In this document: piece after piece, positions 55,368-64,000 of the stretch
How the letters are laid out: every line of letters begins with the position of its first letter
How positions within the stretch are numbered: the first letter of the stretch is position 1
NCBI RefSeq assembly: GCF_024679245.1
Contig: NC_090191.1
Location: 42,958,024-43,022,023, forward strand
Length of the DNA: 64,000 nucleotides
DNA from: Pseudorasbora parva
Lineage: Eukaryota; Chordata; Actinopteri; Cypriniformes; Gobionidae
Reading direction: 5' to 3'
The notes under the pieces: model-generated
What the model saw: only the letters and a program-made list of their open reading frames with translations
Told to the model about the DNA's origin: nothing
The model's database searches: none
Position numbers and translations under genes: made by a program

Positions 55368-56250
55368 ATTTTTATTTTAAAAATTATAAAAACACAACCA
55401 ACATATAAAAACCTTGATACAAGGGGCACCAAGTAAAATCTTGCCTAGGGCAGCAAATTGGTCAGGGCCGGCCCTGCCTGAACTCGTTCTTCTTCGGTTG
55501 CGTAGCCGCAGGAAAACGTACAAAATTTGACGTGCACACCGCCATGCGAAACGAGGTGCGCTCGTGCGGACGCGTCGAGTATAAACGAGGCTTAAAGCGA
55601 CACTGAAGTTGGCGGTTTGATAAATGTGAGTTAATTCTTCAGGTCAGTCTGTGTGTGCTAAAGGCTCATGAGTTCCTGTAGAGATAGCGATACACATTCT
55701 CCTTTCTTTCCCAAATAAAGGAAAAGCACGTCATCAACGTCTTCTCTCGCTGTATCAAAATATCCCTTTCCTCAGAGATGGTCAAGCTCAGTTTGTGCAT
55801 GATTACAAGATATAACTTTTTTTTAATGCTGTATCCTAAATTGTGGATAATTAAGCGATATATCATGTGCTGAAGTACATTTCTGGAGTGTTAACGATTA
55901 AAAGAAAAAACAAAAACAAGAACCGTACAGAACCGAACCGAGGGTTTTGTGAACTGTGCCGCCCCTAATATGCTCCTCATCCGTTGCAGTTTTCATCCAT
56001 TTTATTTATTGTTTTTGGTCTTTTGTTCATTTATTGTAATGATTTATTGATTAATGTTTATTTATTGATATTTTAAATGTTTTCCGTTTTCAGTGTTAAA
56101 TAGTCTTTAGAAATAAAAGTTTATTGATCTTTGAAAAAAGTGTACCTGCATTATTATGCCATTATCACTCAGAACGATAATATTATCGTTAATCGCAATA
56201 ATTTCTTGGCCAATTTATCGTCCAGCAAAATGTTATCGTAACAGGCCTAC
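53895..56250. mobile_element. hAT-like element TAGGCCTGTCGCGATA, itself carrying a nested hAT
   Basis: Left end TAGGCCTGTCGCGATAGTCA, right end GTTATCGTAACAGGCCTA. Flanking octamers CCTGAGGC (53887-53894) and CCTGTGGC (56251-56258) differ at one base, an 8-bp hAT duplication. Without the nested element it is about 0.98 kb; nonautonomous. Family relatives at 1-1833 and 16097-16706. Confidence 0.8.
54113..55476. mobile_element. Nested hAT element CAGGGCCGGCCC with perfect 8-bp target duplication
   Basis: Left end CAGGGCCGGCCCGTGGCATA and right end GGTCAGGGCCGGCCCTG are inverted. CCTGAACT flanks both sides exactly (54105-54112 and 55477-55484). 1,364 bp; no transposase frame. The interior includes a dispersed repeat at about 54950-55330 with two (GT)n runs (55154-55227 and about 55319-55365). 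Confidence 0.88.
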
Positions 56251-56459
56251 CTGTGGCTCGTGGCGACACATTGAAACGAAACGAGCGTAACACAACATTA
56301 TTTTATTTTATTTTTTACCTCATATTAGATGAATCTTATCTAGTATTCCCAGAGCCATTACTTCCGCTGAAGAAGGTCAAAATACCGGTGCGATCATATA
56401 TATATATATATATTAGATGCATCATTAGGCATCTACGTAAATGATATATCTCATATGAT

Positions 56460-57090
56460 CAAACTGATCCCACAAAGTTGGGAGCATTAATTGTCCAGAA
56501 TGTCTTGGTGAAGCATTAAGAGTTCCTTTCACTGGAACTAAGAGGCCAAGCCCTGAAAAACAACCTCACCCCATAATCCCCCCTCCACCAAACTTTACAC
56601 TTTCACAATGCAGTCAGGCAAGTCCCGTTCTCCTGGCGACGGCCAAACCCAGACTCGTCCATGGGATTGTCAGACTGAAGCGTGATTGGTCGCTCAGAGA
56701 ACACGTCACTGCTCTAGAGTCCAGTGGCGGCTGCTTTACTCCACTGCATCCCACGCTTTGCATTGCTCTTGGTGATGTAAGGCTTGGATGAGCTGCTCGG
56801 CCATGGAAACCCATTCCATGAAGCTCTCTCCGCTGTTCTTGAGCTCATCTGAAGACCACAGAAGTCTGGAGGTCTGGAGCTGTTGACTCTTTAACACTTC
56901 GTGGAGGATTGAACACTTCGTGGCTGAGTTGCTGTTGTTCCCAATGGCTTCCACTTTGTTCTGATCCCACTAACAGTTGAGCGTGGAATATATAGTAGTG
57001 AGGAAATCTCAGGATTTATTGCACAACCTAACCTATCACGCTTGAGTTCCTGAGAGTGACCCATTCTTTCACAAATGTGAAGCGTCTGCA
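56460..57090 (-). pseudogene. Decayed Tc1-like transposase of another family
   Basis: Minus-strand reading in several frames gives an N-terminal part near 57085-56900 (PRSTVSGIRTKWKPLG), then MGFHGRAA, an SDQSRFSL stretch that replaces the usual SDESRFSV, and a 3' part ending in the ACATTCTGGACAATTAATGC phrase. Frameshifts and deletions; nonfunctional. Confidence 0.7.
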
Positions 57091-57828
57091 TGCCTAGTGC
57101 TTTGATTTATCTCTCTCTCTCTCTATGTATAAGATGTTAGTGATGTCTCAGCAGCCGGTTGTGATGCTTAAGTTGATTAAGGAGGTGATTAATGAACACA
57201 GTAAGTGTGTGTTGCTCTTTTCAAACAGCAGGCCGTGATGGAGAAGGACAGGACATCGGCACAGGACACACATTGACATTTAACACCTGATAATGTACTT
57301 AAATAAAACACTCATCCAGCTTGTCAACTCTCATCTCGTCACAAATTAAAACATGCTGACCAAATGTTAACCAAGACCACTAATTGTAAGTGATGACTGT
57401 AAATTCACACCCTAATAATAAGCTGATGGCTCAACTTTCGTATAAACCCATATCTGATTTTTTTTTTCTGCACGCAAGCCGAGGTGGAATTGGATGGCTT
57501 GGTAATTGAAAAGAGCAGCCAGATGTATGTAGAGCGCCTCATTCGTTTCACTTGGACACTGTGTGATTTGAGAAAACAATTTGAAGCCTTTGGTTAACCA
57601 CCGTAAGCACACAGTACATGTATAATGTACTTTAGGGGGAAACATGGTTTCCCTCTGAAAAATGAATTTGTACAGCGCGGCCCCTGACTGTGCTGCGCGT
57701 CGCAGGTCTTTTCCGCTGGAAATGTGAGTTGTTCTTCTAATTATACTTAAATATTTCACACACCACTTGTTTTTGTCCTTTTCTGTCTTGAGCAGCATTG
57801 GGCCAGTGCGTTCAATGTGACACACACA
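57091..57828. other. Intergenic complex sequence
   Basis: The 140-residue minus-strand frame (57412-57834) shows no recognised domain or splice context; not called. Confidence 0.35.
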
Positions 57829-57942
57829 CTGCAAAAAAGGCTTTTCTTACTTAGTATTTTTGTCTTGTTTCTAGTCTAAAAACTCTAAGATGTCTTCAAC
57901 ATACAAAAATACTGAGTAAAAAAAGCTTTTTTTGCAGTGAAC
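57829..57942. mobile_element. Minimal foldback MITE with CACTGCAAAAAA ends
   Basis: ACACTGCAAAAAAGGCTTTT at the left mirrors AAAAGCTTTTTTTGCAGTG at the right; shares TTAGTATTTTTGTCTTGTTT with 37341-37778. Confidence 0.75.
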
Positions 57943-58124
57943 TAACATAAGTCAAATTGTTTATGGAAGTTACAAGTAAAACAACATATTGGTTTTTAAA
58001 GTTACAGCACAATGAAGGTTCATCAACATTTCAGAGTCACTTTTGCACTTTCTCTTTATAATCAAACTGCTGATGCATTGTATATTTCGGTCAGAAATGG
58101 CAACTTGGTGGGCTAAAGAAATTA

Positions 58125-59400
58125 AGAATTGTAGTATATAAACTTAAAATTGAGAAAAAGAGATATGGGATATAAACTTGAAAATCTTTGAAAAAAGAAG
58201 GAATTGCGGGATATAAACTTAATTCTTTGAAAAAAGAAGTAATTGTGTGATATAAACTTGAAAATCTTTGAAAAAAGAAGTAATTGTGTGATATAAACTT
58301 GAAAATCTTTGAAAAAAGAAGGAATTATGGGATATAAACTTGAAAATCTTTGAAAAAAGAAGGAATTGCGGGATATAAACTTGAAAATCTTTGAAAAAAG
58401 AAGGAATTGCGGGATATAAACTTGAAAATCTTTGAAAAAAGAAGGAATTGCGGGATATAAACTTGAAAATCTTTGAAAAAAGAAGGAATTATGGGATATA
58501 AACTTGAAAATCTTTGAAAAAAAGAAGGAATTGTGGGATATAAACTTGAAAATCTTTGAAAAAAGAAGGAATTGCGGGACATAAACTTGAAAATCTTTGA
58601 AAAAAGAAGGAATTATGGGATACAAACTTGAAAATCTTTGAAAAAAGAAGGAATTGCGGGATATAAACTTGAAAATCTTTGAAAAAAGAAGGAATTGCGG
58701 GATATAAACTTGAAAATCTTTGAAAAAAGAAGGAATTGCGGGACATAAACTTGAAAATCTTTGAAAAAAGAAGGAATTGCGGGACATAAACTTGAAAATC
58801 TTTGAAAAAAGAAGGAATTATGGGATATAAACTTGAAAATCTTTGAAAAAAGAAGGAATTGTGGGATATAAACTTGAAAATCTTTGAAAAAAGAAGGAAT
58901 TGCGGGACATAAACTTGAAAATCTTTGAAAAAAGAAGGAATTGTGGGATATAAACTTGAAAATCTTTGAAAAAAGAAGGAATTGTGGGATATAAACTTGA
59001 AAATCTTTGAAAAAAGAAGGAATTGCGGGACATAAACTTGAAAATCTTTGAAAAAAGAAGGAATTGCGGGACATAAACTTGAAAATCTTTGAAAAAAGAA
59101 GGAATTGCGGGATATAAACTTGAAAATGTTTGAAAAAAGAAGGAATTATGGGATATAAACTTGAAAATCTTTGAAAAAAGAAGGAATTATGGGATATAAA
59201 CTTGAAAATCTTTGAAAAAAGAAGGAATTGCGGAAAATCTTTGAAAAACGAAGGAATTATGGGATATAAACTTGAAAATCTTTGAAAAAAGAAGGAATTG
59301 CGGGACATAAACTTGAAAATCTTTGAAAAAAGAAGGAATTGTGGGATATAAACTTGAAAATCTTTGAAAAAAGAAGGAATTATGGGATACAAACTTCTGA
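58125..59400. repeat. 41-bp minisatellite, about 31 units
   Basis: Unit TTGAAAATCTTTGAAAAAAG, then AAGGAATTGCGGGATATAAA and C, with variants GTGGG, ATGGG and GGACATAAAC. The minus-strand frames of up to 259 residues (FFFQRFSSLYP repeats) are artefacts. On the right the array runs into AATTGTGAGAGGAAGCC and GTGGTGGAAACAAGCC, the end of the element family seen at 4751-4960. Confidence 0.95.
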
Positions 59401-60496
59401 ATTGTGAGAGGAAGCCACAATTACATTTGTCTTTTTTTTAATGCCGTGGTGGAAACAAGCCTCCAAATTATAGCGCCCCTTTTGGCAAGACTGAGCAGCT
59501 CATACATGCATCGCCTGGTGAAAACAATGACAGAAAGACCTTTCTCACAGATAGACATATGATTCAGGGCGGGCCGACGATGTTACATAATGAATGACTT
59601 TTATTAAGAGTCTGGCATCTCAGACATATAGTTTGCTCAAAGCGCTGCTTCTGCGAATCATTTGGCACGTATATTGGGAGGTCCTGGTTTCAAAGCGTAC
59701 GGCGCGAGCAAGAGTTTCCTGTACACTCAGAAAGTGAGGAGATGTGTGAGCTGCTTTGTTTCAGAGACCACAAAACTCCCCCGAGGCGGCCGAACACGTC
59801 AACAGGGGTAAAAGAAGAAACCCGCGCTGAGCTCAAAGGTGTTTGTTTTTGGGTTCTGAGATCGGGGTACCTGAGGGATTGGCATGGATGGGGGAAATCA
59901 GAGAGGAACCTGGAGCTAGTGCCAAATTATGCTGAAGGTAATTTATCTCCCCAAGCACTCACATCTGGGAATCATCCGATTTCGCTTGTTAACATCTCCT
60001 CATCGCTGTCAGGTCTCAGATGGGCCAAACTATCAGTGCCGAAAGGAACAGGCTCTGATAGACGGAGTCAAATGCAATTCCTCATTCGCTTCATGCGATG
60101 ATTTCATGACATCAGTGCAGCTGGAAAACTTGATATCAGTAAAACATTCAAAACTAACATAATGTTCCCTTAACATCCGCATAACCAAGAAAAATTGTTT
60201 TTTAAAGGGGTGTCTGCATGCGATGTGACTTTTGTAACTTTAGTTAGTGTGTAATGTCGCTGCTTGAGCATAAACAGTCTCTGCAAAGTTACAGCGCTGA
60301 AAGTTCACTGCAAACGGAGATATTATCTTTTAAAGTTACGGCAGTTTATTGCCTACAAAAATGGCCGGTTTGGACTACAACGAGCTTCTTCCTGGGTTGG
60401 TGACATCATAAACCCTCGCTAGTCTCCGCAGATGTGACTTCTGCCCGTAATGGGAAGGGGCGTGGCCTTAACCGGGGCGTGGCCTTAACCTGTGCT
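59401..60496. other. Complex sequence, candidate conserved noncoding DNA
   Basis: 59470-60150 is non-repetitive and of balanced composition; the frames at 59742-60101 and 59929-60162 show no recognised domain. From 60180 it becomes repeat-like (GGGGTGTCTGCATGCGATGT, GGGCGTGGCCTTAACC twice). Confidence 0.4.
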
Positions 60497-61070
60497 TGGC
60501 ACTTCAGCCAATAAAAACACAGGAAACTACATTTGGCCATCTGACCAATCTAAGACCATTGGGTTTTTCAGAGGGAGGGGCTTCAGAGAAGCAGGAAGCA
60601 AACGAGCCGTTCAGAGGACAGACAGCGGTGTGGAATAAAGGGAGAATAGAAGAAAAAAAAAATGTATTAAGACATACTGCGCAAGAACAGAGAAAAAAGT
60701 TCTCGCTCCCAGGGCTGCAAAAACAAAATGGCGTCATTTTGTTCACGCAGCCCTGGTTTGGGAGTTCTCGCAGCTTGTTCTCGACACATAACCTGAGCAG
60801 AACATTTTTCTTTTCTGGTGTCCGAGAACTATTGTGTGATTGGTCAGACATTTAATGTGGGCGTGGCTAATGTGGAGAAACGCAGATGATCGGCACCCGG
60901 TTTTCTCGTTAAGTATGGAACGTAATACCAGAACGAACTTTGTTCTTGTTCTTGCCACCTTGAGAAAACGAACAAATGTCTTTGTTCTTGCAGAGTATGT
61001 TCCAAGCTTTATACTTCGCCTCATAAACACAACCAAGCCTAGAATAAAAACACGGAACCACCTCTTTGAA
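60497..61070. repeat. Dispersed repeat D2, copy 2, with an insertion
   Basis: 60505-60680 matches 28565-28760, and 61020-61070 matches 28768-28815 (CATAAACACAACCAAGCCTA). The middle (about 60683-61015) is absent from copy 1. It begins GCAAGAACAGAGAAAAAAG and contains TGTTCTTGCAGAG near its right side, so it may be an inserted TIR element. Confidence 0.6.
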
Positions 61071-61426
61071 ACATTTAGAGAACATTCAGAATTAACGTTT
61101 TCATCGTACTAGCCAAAACGGACCAAACACCCTCTAAAACACCAGACGTCACGTTCCAAACTCAGATGATTGATTAAGGTACTGAAACCAATTCTGTTAT
61201 TTAGCGTTTTCAACTCGTTTGACATGTTATGACAGTCGTTGAAAAGGCAGAATATCAGATGTCGGTAGTTGCAGATTAAACACCACAGAGAAAGAAAGGC
61301 TGTTTTATATCATCAAAAAATTTAGCCAGTGATATATAAAGTCGTCACTCTTAGATGGAAAGTTTCTATATAGAACCTTAAAGGGTTTCGTCAGACACTT
61401 CATATATAGAACCTTCCTCACGGCTC
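61071..61426. other. Intergenic sequence, nothing recognised
   Basis: No supported gene; TAGAACCTTAAAGGGTTTCG near 61373 resembles a common fish repeat phrase. Confidence 0.35.
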
Positions 61427-62045
61427 CTGTTAGTGGGTGGGATATATTAGGGAGCAAGTGAACATTTAGTCCTCAGAGTTGATGTGTGTGAAGCAGGAGA
61501 AATGGGCAAGCGTAAGGATTTGAGCGAGTTTGGCCAGATTGTGACGGCTAGACGACTGGGTCAGAGCATCTCCAAAACTGCAGCTCTTGTGGGCTGTTCC
61601 CGGTCTGCAGTGGTCAGTATCTATCAAAAGTGCTCCAAGGAAGGACCAGTGGAGAACCGGCCACAGGGTCATGGGCGGCCAAGGCTCATTGATGACCGTG
61701 GGGAGCGAAGGCTGGCCCGTGGGGTCCGATCAAACAGACGAGCTACTGGAGCTCAAACTGCTCCAGAAGTTAATGCTGGTTCTGATAGAAAGCTGTCAGA
61801 ATACACAGAGCAGCTCAGTTTGAGGCGTATGGACCAGTCAGGGTGACCTCTGACCCCTGACCCCGCCGAAAGCACCAACAGTGGCACGTGAGCATCAGAA
61901 CTGGACCACGGAGCGATGGAAGAAGGTGGCCTGGTCTGAGGAATCACGTGTTCTTCTACATCACGTGGATGGCCGGGTGTGTGTGTGGCTTACCTGGGGA
62001 ACACATGGCCCCAGGATGCACTATGGGAAGAAGGCGAGCTCTATA
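61427..62045 (+). pseudogene. Tc1-like element, internally deleted and 3'-truncated
   Basis: ATG at 61502 opens [20 protein letters not shown] (HTH half), in frame to 61846, where MDQSG and a stop follow SLRR. After an internal loss and frame change, AREHQNWTTERWKKVAWSEE, LLHHVDGRV and GTHGPRMHYGKK appear (61884-62040), then homology stops. Same family as 31453-31529, 39845-40100 and 41831-42325; it shares the same junction as 40100 (CCAGTCAGGGTGACCTCTGA). Confidence 0.85.
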
Positions 62046-62604
62046 CAAATACATTTGATTTGAATTTTATACACACAGTTACAGTAAGTGCTGAAAATAG
62101 AGATACCTGGGAGCAATTTGGTGAAGGACTGGTAACAAATTGAACTGGTAATTCTGACTAATTGCCAGTCATTTGATAACCAGCAATTTAATATTCTCAC
62201 TTTAATGGGACCCGCAGCGTGACTCTATGAGGTTTCTATCAATGATGTGATTGTTCCCCGGGTAACTACTGTGATATATAAGATTATAACATTGTCAGTA
62301 CAGTGTTGATGATACCGCAGACATCATAGCTTAATAGGTTGACCTTGAACTTAAAACCGATCTGGTCTGCACGTGTGCTTGAGTTCTGTTGAGTTTTGTT
62401 CTCCTGAAATGAAGTGCCATGCAGACTGAATGTCTAGGAGAAACGCTCAGATGTATTAGGAACACATAATCTCAAGCCAAAAGATTATTTCAGTTTGTTT
62501 CTGGTTTTAATCTTTTAAAAGATCATCCACTGGTTTGTTTGCTATATTACATGATTACACCAGTAGGTGGTGACAAAGAATAAAGATATAGAAAGAAGGT
62601 TCAC
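62046..62604. other. Intergenic sequence, nothing recognised
   Basis: No supported gene. Confidence 0.35.
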
Positions 62605-62880
62605 TGCTATTAGTCATGAATGAGAGAGACTGCAGAGCGCAATATGGCGGAATAGTCCCGCCTTCTAAAGTTAAAGAGCCAATCGCTGATCAGTAAAGTC
62701 AGTGCGTCACTGCAGCTGCAGTTAGAAGCTCCGGTTCCCATAGAAATCTGAGACTCGCGTTTAAAGCTTTTTAATGCTATTTGAGCATAAGAAACAATAT
62801 TTATGGGACAGTTCATGACAGATTTTGCAGATTTGAAATATTGTGAGTTTGGCGAGCAGCTTTTGATATTGTGGCCCCGA
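62605..62880. repeat. Dispersed repeat D1, copy 2
   Basis: Collinear with 15484-15780 (CGCAATATGGCGGAATAGTC, GAGCCAATCGCTGATCAGTA), lacking part of the sequence around GCTCATTGGCCCGATTAGCC. Confidence 0.7.
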
Positions 62881-62974
62881 AGTAAATAATACAAATTTAC
62901 AACAGAAATTAATAAATAAAAAACTTTTTTCTAGATCTGCTGTACAGCCAAAACAACCTCTCTTCCATTAATTT

Positions 62975-63055
62975 CCTATTATCACTGTAAAATTGCTTTG
63001 AGACGATCTGTATTGTAAAAAGCGCTGTATAAACGAAGGAGACTTGATTTGACAG
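62975..63055. repeat. Dispersed repeat tail ATTGTAAAAAGCGCTGTATAAA
   Basis: GCTTTGAGACGATCTGTATT, then AAAAGCGCTGTATAAACGAA and GACTTGATTTGAC, a phrase common at the end of cyprinid dispersed repeats. Class not assigned. Confidence 0.45.
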
Positions 63056-64000
63056 TGTGCACCAAAATGCTGAATTTACAATAAATTACTCACAATTACA
63101 GTCGGCATGAAATGGAAGTTGCACTAAATGTCTTCCCTATTTTGCCGTATATCGGAGTGAAACGCATCTCAAACAAGAACAAATGTAGGGCGGGGTTTGA
63201 TTGTGTCTGTGGGGAATTGATTGGATGGTTGTGGTTTGCTATTGGTGGATCTGATGTGAGTGACAGGTTGCCCCGTCTTCAGAGAACAGATGTCGCTGCA
63301 AGAGGGAGGGACCAATGAATAATTTATAATAATATTCAATAAAAATAAAAAAAGTGGTAAATTTTGATTTCATGGTGACTTTATAATTGCGAATGCCACT
63401 TCTCAATGACTACATCAACAATATTTTTTTTTCCAAGTTGGCCCCTGACGCTATATACCACATTCCATGTTAATTTTTGACTCATTTTAGGTGTTTTTGG
63501 AATCAGAGAATTGGCATTCCGAAGTGGCATTGGAAGTGGAGCCACTGTGCCAGCAATCCTAGAACACTGACATCATCCAAATAAAAAAACACTGCTTGCA
63601 CACTCCACCCAAGTGGAGTTCAGTTCATCTTCTCCCCTCCTGAATCACCGAGTCCATCAAAGAGGGAAAAACCTCCGCTCAAAGTGAGCATTCATGGCAA
63701 ACTCTCCTCTGGTGCATTACGTCTTTTTTCCAAAAGTTTTCCTTTACAGTCAAGGCTACACATCATTACTTCTACCCAGCTCTCTCTCTCTCTGGATAAA
63801 ACCAATATATCTCAATCACTGAGGAAAAAAAAAAGAAGAAAATACATAAGGTATTATAATTATATGTAAGTTATATTTTAATAATACACAAGATAAGTAT
63901 TTTATTTATGGATGGTATACAATAAAAAAAATTGCGTGGCACACAACAACATTTCGTTTTATTTTGAAGTATTAAATGATATACGGCGCTACTGCGCATG
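63056..64000. other. Intergenic sequence to window end
   Basis: 63100-63380 resembles a dispersed cyprinid repeat (GTGAGTGACAGGTTGCCCCG). 63560-63720 is complex sequence. No supported gene. Confidence 0.4.

Larger units (their letters stand above)
53697..56455. mobile_element. MITE family M1, copy split by a hAT insertion
   Basis: Left part 53697-53894 (GGGATCGTTCAGCCATAAAT, TTTCTTCAGGAGAACACAAA). Right part 56251 to about 56455 (CCTCATATTAGATGAATCTT, CCGGTGCGATCATATATA) matches the middle of 5365-6057. The intervening 53895-56250 is a later hAT insertion. Confidence 0.7.

Noticed and set aside
57412..57834. 140-residue minus-strand frame as a gene
   Set aside because: No domain or exon structure; runs into a MITE at one end.
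58122..59420. Phenylalanine-rich frames up to 259 residues on the minus strand
   Set aside because: Frames across the 41-bp minisatellite, overlapping each other in shifted phases.
60504..60855. Overlapping frames on both strands as host genes
   Set aside because: They lie in dispersed repeat D2 and its insertion; the matching text at 28557-28815 shows it is repetitive.

Overview
The window looks like a nuclear genome segment from a cyprinid-type teleost fish. The evidence is one vertebrate ribosomal-protein gene (rpl18a) with split-gene structure and fish-like residues, plus a dense background of DNA-transposon debris of the kinds common in zebrafish and carp relatives. This includes hAT-like and Tc1/mariner elements, foldback MITEs, and an ISL2EU element. 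The species is inferred, not proven.

Layout. Positions 1-9100 hold the last four exons of rpl18a (+ strand; exon 1 lies outside the window or was not found), with introns swollen by transposons and a 2-kb 21-bp minisatellite. Positions 9100-17280 hold nonautonomous elements, two near-perfect hairpins and a 22-bp minisatellite inside an element with terminal inverted repeats (TIRs). Positions 17283-25194 are a 43-bp minisatellite split by a complete 6,543-bp ISL2EU-type transposon. Positions 25200-31450 hold a 1.85-kb polypurine minisatellite, dispersed repeats, apparently single-copy DNA and one possible host exon. Positions 31530-36680 are a 28-bp minisatellite of about 184 copies that starts inside a Tc1 remnant. 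Positions 37000-43370 hold microsatellites, foldbacks and Tc1 fragments. Positions 43380-45008 are a full-length Tc1/mariner element with an intact transposase. Positions 45000-64000 hold more repeats, including a 16-bp and a 41-bp minisatellite and a three-level nest of transposons dated by target-site duplications (TSDs), with a few islands of complex sequence.

The most notable system is the ISL2EU element. By joining exons I recover two uninterrupted convergent genes. One is a 496-aa THAP + DDE transposase (- strand, 3 coding exons). The other is a 488-aa SWIM zinc-finger + YqaJ-type nuclease (+ strand, 5 exons). Each starts just inside a TIR that carries a TGACGTCA motif, and the element is flanked by an AT duplication whose empty site can be read from the surrounding minisatellite. 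The second potentially active element is the Tc1 copy at 43380-45008, with roughly 210-bp nearly identical TIRs and a 331-aa DD34E transposase.

A general pattern is that several large minisatellites begin inside recognisable transposons, so transposon insertion followed by tandem expansion seems to have shaped much of this window. Tandem repeats alone make up roughly 14 kb. Apart from rpl18a and one weak exon candidate I see no host protein gene, and I found no tRNA, rRNA or CRISPR array. No database search was possible; family names rest on motif recognition.
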